Positions 7,501-10,108 of a stretch of DNA of 10,108 nt are shown here, one piece after another; the first letter of the stretch is position 1; every line of letters starts with the position of its first letter. The stretch is from Phycisphaerales bacterium (lineage in GTDB: Bacteria > Planctomycetota > Phycisphaerae > Phycisphaerales > UBA1924): positions 1-10,108 of the forward strand of contig JARGNC010000078.1 of NCBI GenBank assembly GCA_029212425.1, written 5' to 3'. A program made the translations under genes and the position numbers. The notes beneath the pieces were generated by a model, which had not been told where the DNA came from, ran no database searches, and worked only from the letters and a program-made list of their open reading frames with translations.

Positions 7501-8047
7501 CAAAGTAAATCGAATCGTCGGCACTCCCTAGTGTTGGAGCTCGCCCAAATGCGCCGGTGAGATCAGACACCGCTCCACCATTGATCGGAGCGGAATACAT
7601 TTTGGGCTGCCTGTAGATTTCTGGATATAGGTACGCTGAAAATAGAACCGATTCTCCATCAGCACTGAATCCTCCGAGCCATTGAGCACGATCGGATGTG
7701 GTGACCCGATCAATATTGGACAGATTCAATGAGTTCCCATCGCCTGACACATCCGCAATGAAGATATTGTCCGCACCGCCTCGATTCGACTCGAACGCTA
7801 GTCGGGAACCATCCTGATTAAACACCGCTCGCCCCTCAACGGCAGGATGCGCGGTCAACCGTGCTGCAACTCCCCCACCACTGCTGATTGCCCAGAGATC
7901 GCCGGCAGCGGAGAAAACGATGCTCGAACCGTCTGGTGACAGGGATGGGTATTGGATCAATCCAGGGTGATTCCCTGTTCCAGCGGCACTCGCTACTCCG
8001 GTTGTCATGCCCGCCAATACACACAATGCGTTGATCTTCAGTTTCAC
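4583..8047 (-). CDS. Secreted tricorn-like S41 peptidase, second divergent paralogue
   Basis: A 1154-residue predicted extracytoplasmic peptidase with the same architecture as its convergent neighbour but clearly diverged in sequence. The start is a GTG at 8047, six bases after a strong GAGGAG ribosome binding site. A signal peptide follows (MKLKINALCVLAGMTTGVASA, cleavage after ASA). Propeller repeats of the SPDG...LYFxSDR type span about 30-410 and resume around 480-770. Between them lies a Ser/Glu/Asp-rich tract (413-475) with no folded insert. A helical region precedes His829 (GEADGSHTGIWGG). A PDZ domain covers about 845-933. The S41 core has IDVRDNGGG and the probable nucleophile Ser1061 (NENSFSNAEIF). 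At the position of the expected catalytic Glu there is Asp1117 (TDMDNNGAEPDV), so the charge-relay acid is shortened. Activity is likely but not assured. It is separated from the upstream M16 gene by a terminator hairpin, so it probably has its own promoter. Confidence 0.92.
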   Translation of the reverse strand: MKLKINALCVLAGMTTGVASAAGTGNHPGLIQYPSLSPDGSSIVFSAAGDLWAISSGGGVAARLTAHPAVEGRAVFNQDGSRLAFESNRGGADNIFIADVSGDGNSLNLSNIDRVTTSDRAQWLGGFSADGESVLFSAYLYPEIYRQPKMYSAPINGGAVSDLTGAFGRAPTLGSADDSIYFVRGYYYPHRVAYRGSGNLDIWKFSPSDQEFTQMTGFDGNDMDPCPLPDGSMLYLSSRDGQYNLYRMGPNKSDSKGRSPGKQLTTFKPTEQESTIMGGVRDLSVSRDGSLAAFVVVNTLYTLDLNDRNAQPVAVDFTMGTDTDRDRTKRIDVSRKVSETVMHPTGKAVAVVARNELFVRSTEEDYPSRRITDTPIRERDIAWSPDGEVLYFAADGEDSMGLIYAARVTLSSEDLKPKEPEDSDEGGEEKAKGDAANESAESDASSNESSEIENSDQNDKPEESDSEDGEAEKESVDHAARWAGALRFEVEPVVTGERLAYRPTPSPDGKQLMYLRDRGDVVIMDLESGKSRVILESWSDPEAIWAADSVHVVYSDTDLNFNADVFLLDTRVTEDGSTHEPINLTRHPDLDHSPQLSADGKVLTFLSDRGGNNWEWDVYSINLDRSLDGMRKYELDGYYKEAAESVKKIKPLDVNDPVEIDPLEFDTSDAYLRVRRLTSTPESEDNLVMSPAGDRIAFSVGGKFVSVDQHGKDEKTIQSGSVSDTKVSIDSKTVSFVHGGIAKSSGITGGKVSAYDIDATIQVSTDAELKQKFEEAAFRFGMWFYHPTLKGLDWDSITQRYRSLAMQTRTNEAFQRVMNLMFGEADGSHTGIWGGDGFSAPSASNGYLGIDSTPVSNGYRVDRIYTHGSVDRMKDGIQVGDIIVAIGNMHLDDPTNQDLHAALAGMSNTEVLVEYKSRDPETDELQTKYGMVTPSSYGSNSVIRYSQEVIDRRAEVDALSDGKLGYLHIRSMGGASVFDFERDLFAAGDGKEGLIIDVRDNGGGWTTDILLASLTAPTHAYTIPRGANPDDVQSDSYPRDRRLIYAYSRPIVVLINENSFSNAEIFAHSIRTAKRGRLIGTPTFGGVISTGSFSLIDGTTVRRPFRGWYLPDGTDMDNNGAEPDVFVKQTPTDEATGQDPQLEAAVKDLLKTIK

Positions 8048-8088
8048 ACTCGACTCCTCGTTCGTGGCGTTTGGTTTGTTCTAGAAGA

Positions 8089-8120
8089 AAGGCCCACCCA
8101 ATGTGCTTGGGTGGGCCTTG
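8089..8120 (-). terminator. Rho-independent terminator after the M16 pair, in the leader of the second tricorn gene
   Basis: A 12-bp perfect stem (AAGGCCCACCCA / TGGGTGGGCCTT) closes a 7-base loop. On the minus strand it is followed by a T-rich tail (TTTCTTCT). It starts 38 bases after the stop of the M16-like gene and ends only 41 bases before the GTG of the second tricorn gene. It should therefore end most M16 transcription while possibly acting as a partial read-through or attenuation point. Confidence 0.85.
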
Positions 8121-8126
8121 AATATA
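8121..8126 (-). promoter_or_regulatory. Possible -10 box for the second tricorn gene
   Basis: TATATT on the minus strand matches the -10 consensus at 5 of 6 positions and is the best such site between the M16-like stop and the GTG at 8047. There is no good -35 hexamer at the expected distance. Transcription from here would begin at the upstream edge of the hairpin at 8089-8119, giving an mRNA with a 5' stem-loop. Tentative. Confidence 0.25.
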
Positions 8127-8156
8127 CCAGAAGTGAATCAGGAAAGGTTCAGTTTT

Positions 8157-9653
8157 TCACTCAGACTTGACCGGTTTCAAGGATTCTGGATCTCGCTGTG
8201 GCAGAATCGTAAACTGACCATTGAAGAACTCTTCCATCGTTGAGACACGGTTTGGATCCGCTTCAGAATCAGCATTCCCCGCTTTGATCTCATCTACAGG
8301 ACCAACAACCATAATCACGGCTTGTTCTGGACTCAGGTAGTTGAGAGCCGCCTCTTGCACGTCAGATGCTGATACCGCTCTTACACGATCACGGTAGGTC
8401 TGCCAATAGTCTGCTGGACGACCTGTACGCTCATCGCTCATGAACAGTCCCATCATCGCACTCTTTGATTCGAAGTTCCGAGGAAAAGTCTCGATCAGCG
8501 AGTTCTGGATGATCTCGATTTCTTCAGTCGTCGCTTCTTCGGTTTGAATCTTTCCGATTTCATCGAACACCAAGCGGGTTGCCAACGCAGTCGTAGGTGT
8601 TTTCGTGAAGAAGTAGGACATGAACATGCCGGGATACTCAACTCGATTCGAGAACACTGAACCAGCGGTGTAGGCAAGTCCTTCCTGTGTCCGAACGGTG
8701 TTTGTGATTCGGCTGGTAAATCCAGATCCACCAAGAATCTGGTTCATCACTTCTACATCAATCGCGTCCGGATTGTCTCGTTCGATGCCACGATTGGCAA
8801 TCAAGACCTGTACCTGCGGCTGATCTTTCTCGTAGTAGTACACCCCAGGTTCATAACTTTGATTTGGTTGCGGGATCTCCGGAGACACCTCGCCTGTCTC
8901 CCAGCCGCTGAGTTTGTCCTCGAGGAATGAGAGGATTGCTTTCGGATCGACATCGCCAGTCACAGCAATCATCATGTTTCCTGGATGGAAGATCCGTGAA
9001 TGGAGCGACTCCATATCCTCGATGGTGATCGATTCAATAGACTGGCGAGTCGGTTGCCGTCCCTCGAAGTGGTCTTGCCCCCACATCAAGAACCCGAGTT
9101 CGCGGATCGCGATCTGAACACCAGCATCGTTACGCGACTCAAAAGATTCGAGCACTTGATCGCGGCGAATCTCGAAACGCTTCTCGTCAAATCTTGGATT
9201 CTGAAGCATGTCGAGGAACAGATCAAACCCATCATCAAGGGTGCTCTTCAAGCAGTTAATCGATGCGCTTGCCGAGGTATCACCAATGTTTGAAGATACA
9301 TTCGCCGCGAGGAAGTCAAACTCTTCATCGAGTTTGTCAGGCCCCATCGAAGCTGTGCCACCTGACCGCATCATTGCGCCGGTGAGACCTGCTAATCCCG
9401 CCTTGTCTGCAGGGACCATGTACTCGCCACCATGGAAGCTCATCCGGATCGTTACCAATGGGAACTCGTGAGACTCCGCGATGAAGACCGGGACACCGTT
9501 GGAAAGCTCATGACGATAGTCAGAAGCAACTGGTGGTGTAAAATCCAAATCCTGGAACTGGATCTCAGATGGGTGCGATGGAATATCCGATGCAAACCCG
9601 ATTGAAGTCGCTGCTACTACAGCGATCAGGGTTGTTGTAACAAAGCGATTCAT
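8157..9653 (-). CDS. Secreted M16B peptidase-like subunit without zinc ligands
   Basis: 498 residues with a signal peptide (MNRFVTTTLIAVVAATSIGF, cleavage probably after GFA). Two M16 halves are visible: an N-terminal one from about 45 to 235 and a C-terminal one from about 260 to 455. At the site where active M16 enzymes carry HxxEH, this protein reads GLTGA (89-93, within KAGLAGLTGAMM), so all three motif residues are lost and it cannot bind the catalytic zinc in the usual way. The substrate-binding pair of the C-terminal half is kept: Arg321 and Tyr328 in VRTQEGLAY. Known two-subunit M16B peptidases pair one zinc subunit with one such partner. The ATG overlaps the stop of the preceding M16 gene (ATGA), with AAGGTGG just upstream, so the two are translationally coupled. 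I infer a heterodimer. A terminator follows 38 bases after the stop. Confidence 0.92.
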   Translation of the reverse strand: MNRFVTTTLIAVVAATSIGFASDIPSHPSEIQFQDLDFTPPVASDYRHELSNGVPVFIAESHEFPLVTIRMSFHGGEYMVPADKAGLAGLTGAMMRSGGTASMGPDKLDEEFDFLAANVSSNIGDTSASASINCLKSTLDDGFDLFLDMLQNPRFDEKRFEIRRDQVLESFESRNDAGVQIAIRELGFLMWGQDHFEGRQPTRQSIESITIEDMESLHSRIFHPGNMMIAVTGDVDPKAILSFLEDKLSGWETGEVSPEIPQPNQSYEPGVYYYEKDQPQVQVLIANRGIERDNPDAIDVEVMNQILGGSGFTSRITNTVRTQEGLAYTAGSVFSNRVEYPGMFMSYFFTKTPTTALATRLVFDEIGKIQTEEATTEEIEIIQNSLIETFPRNFESKSAMMGLFMSDERTGRPADYWQTYRDRVRAVSASDVQEAALNYLSPEQAVIMVVGPVDEIKAGNADSEADPNRVSTMEEFFNGQFTILPQRDPESLKPVKSE

Positions 9654-10108
9654 TCGTCACCACCTTCCGAGGCGTCTGCCTCATCATTTTCAAGAGCTTC
9701 CAAACGAATCCGGAGTTCCTGCTGTAAGTAATCCATCAGTTTCTTCATCTGCGGCGGGATCATCTCTTTCTGAGACTCGATCTCCGCAATCCCTTCGCGG
9801 AGTTCGTCAGCACTCAAAGCACTCATCGCTGCAAGCTCAGCTTCAATCTGAGGCATCGCCATCGCAGCCATTTCCGGCGGGAGCGACGCTTTCACTTCTT
9901 CGAGCGTGATCAGCTTGACCTCGCCGTTGTCCTTACGGGTGTACATCGAAACCGCGCGAGCGGAGTTGCTGAAGTACTCGTTGGCTACTCGTTGGATGTC
10001 TTCAGCGGTCACTGCTTGAATCGCTCTTGGCATCTCATTGAGGTACTCATAGCTGCCGTATGCTTGCGGAATAGCAAGCTGGAAGAACAGCGACGAGGTG
10101 GCTTGCAA
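9650..10108 (-). CDS. M16 peptidase, C-terminal part (runs off right edge)
   Basis: The final 152 codons of a larger gene; the start lies outside the window, and the leading TTG at the edge is just an internal codon. The first part (LAIPQAYGSYEYLNEMPRAI, then VTAEDIQRVANEYFSNSARA) has the pattern at the end of M16 C-terminal domains. From about residue 69 of the visible part to the end (nucleotides 9904-9650) there is an 84-residue charged, Met/Ala/Glu-rich extension. It contains KLMDYLQQELRIRLEALEN and ends in an acidic tail, likely alpha-helical or coiled coil. The HxxEH motif would lie off the window. Because the overlapping downstream partner lacks it, this gene is the best candidate for the catalytic subunit, an inference from context. 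The ATGA overlap indicates co-translation with that partner. Confidence 0.85.
   Translation of the reverse strand: MQATSSLFFQLAIPQAYGSYEYLNEMPRAIQAVTAEDIQRVANEYFSNSARAVSMYTRKDNGEVKLITLEEVKASLPPEMAAMAMPQIEAELAAMSALSADELREGIAEIESQKEMIPPQMKKLMDYLQQELRIRLEALENDEADASEGGDE

Overview
The window looks like chromosomal DNA of a Gram-negative-type bacterium that exports proteins with Sec signal peptides. Base composition is moderate (roughly 50% GC by eye). Large secreted tricorn-like proteases with acidic linkers suggest a Planctomycetota (Phycisphaerae-like) or similar aquatic lineage. That assignment is an inference from gene content, not something the sequence proves. No mobile element, CRISPR array or phage gene is visible.

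Layout. The left edge holds the first 54 codons of a small conserved helix-turn-helix-like protein on the minus strand (164 to 1). Upstream of it, 165-420 has no credible ORF but is structured: a 26-nt near-perfect palindrome, a stem-loop and a diverged tandem repeat whose units share the core TCATAACCGG, close to the anticodon arm of the neighbouring tRNA. Next come a terminator (421-449), an initiator tRNA-fMet gene on the minus strand (570-497) and its likely promoter. A large tricorn-like protease gene reads rightward (745-4503). A second, divergent tricorn-like protease gene reads leftward (8047-4583). The two converge on one bidirectional terminator (4529-4559). To the right lies a leftward M16 pair: the C-terminal part of one M16 peptidase (9650-10108, cut by the window edge), overlapping by ATGA with a complete M16-like subunit that has lost its zinc ligands (9653-8157). 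A strong terminator hairpin (8089-8120) separates the M16 pair from the second tricorn gene.

How the genes fit together. The three complete large proteins all carry signal peptides, and all four large genes are peptidase-family proteins. The M16 pair fits a two-subunit M16B peptidase in which the visible subunit supplies substrate binding (Arg321/Tyr328 retained) and the truncated upstream gene would supply zinc catalysis. The tricorn-like proteins combine a beta-propeller, a PDZ domain and an S41 serine peptidase core, as in oligopeptide-degrading Tricorn. The simplest reading is an extracytoplasmic peptide-degradation cluster. The most unusual points are a beta-barrel-like domain nested in the propeller of the first tricorn, Asp in place of the expected catalytic Glu in the second, and the structured region beside tRNA-fMet.
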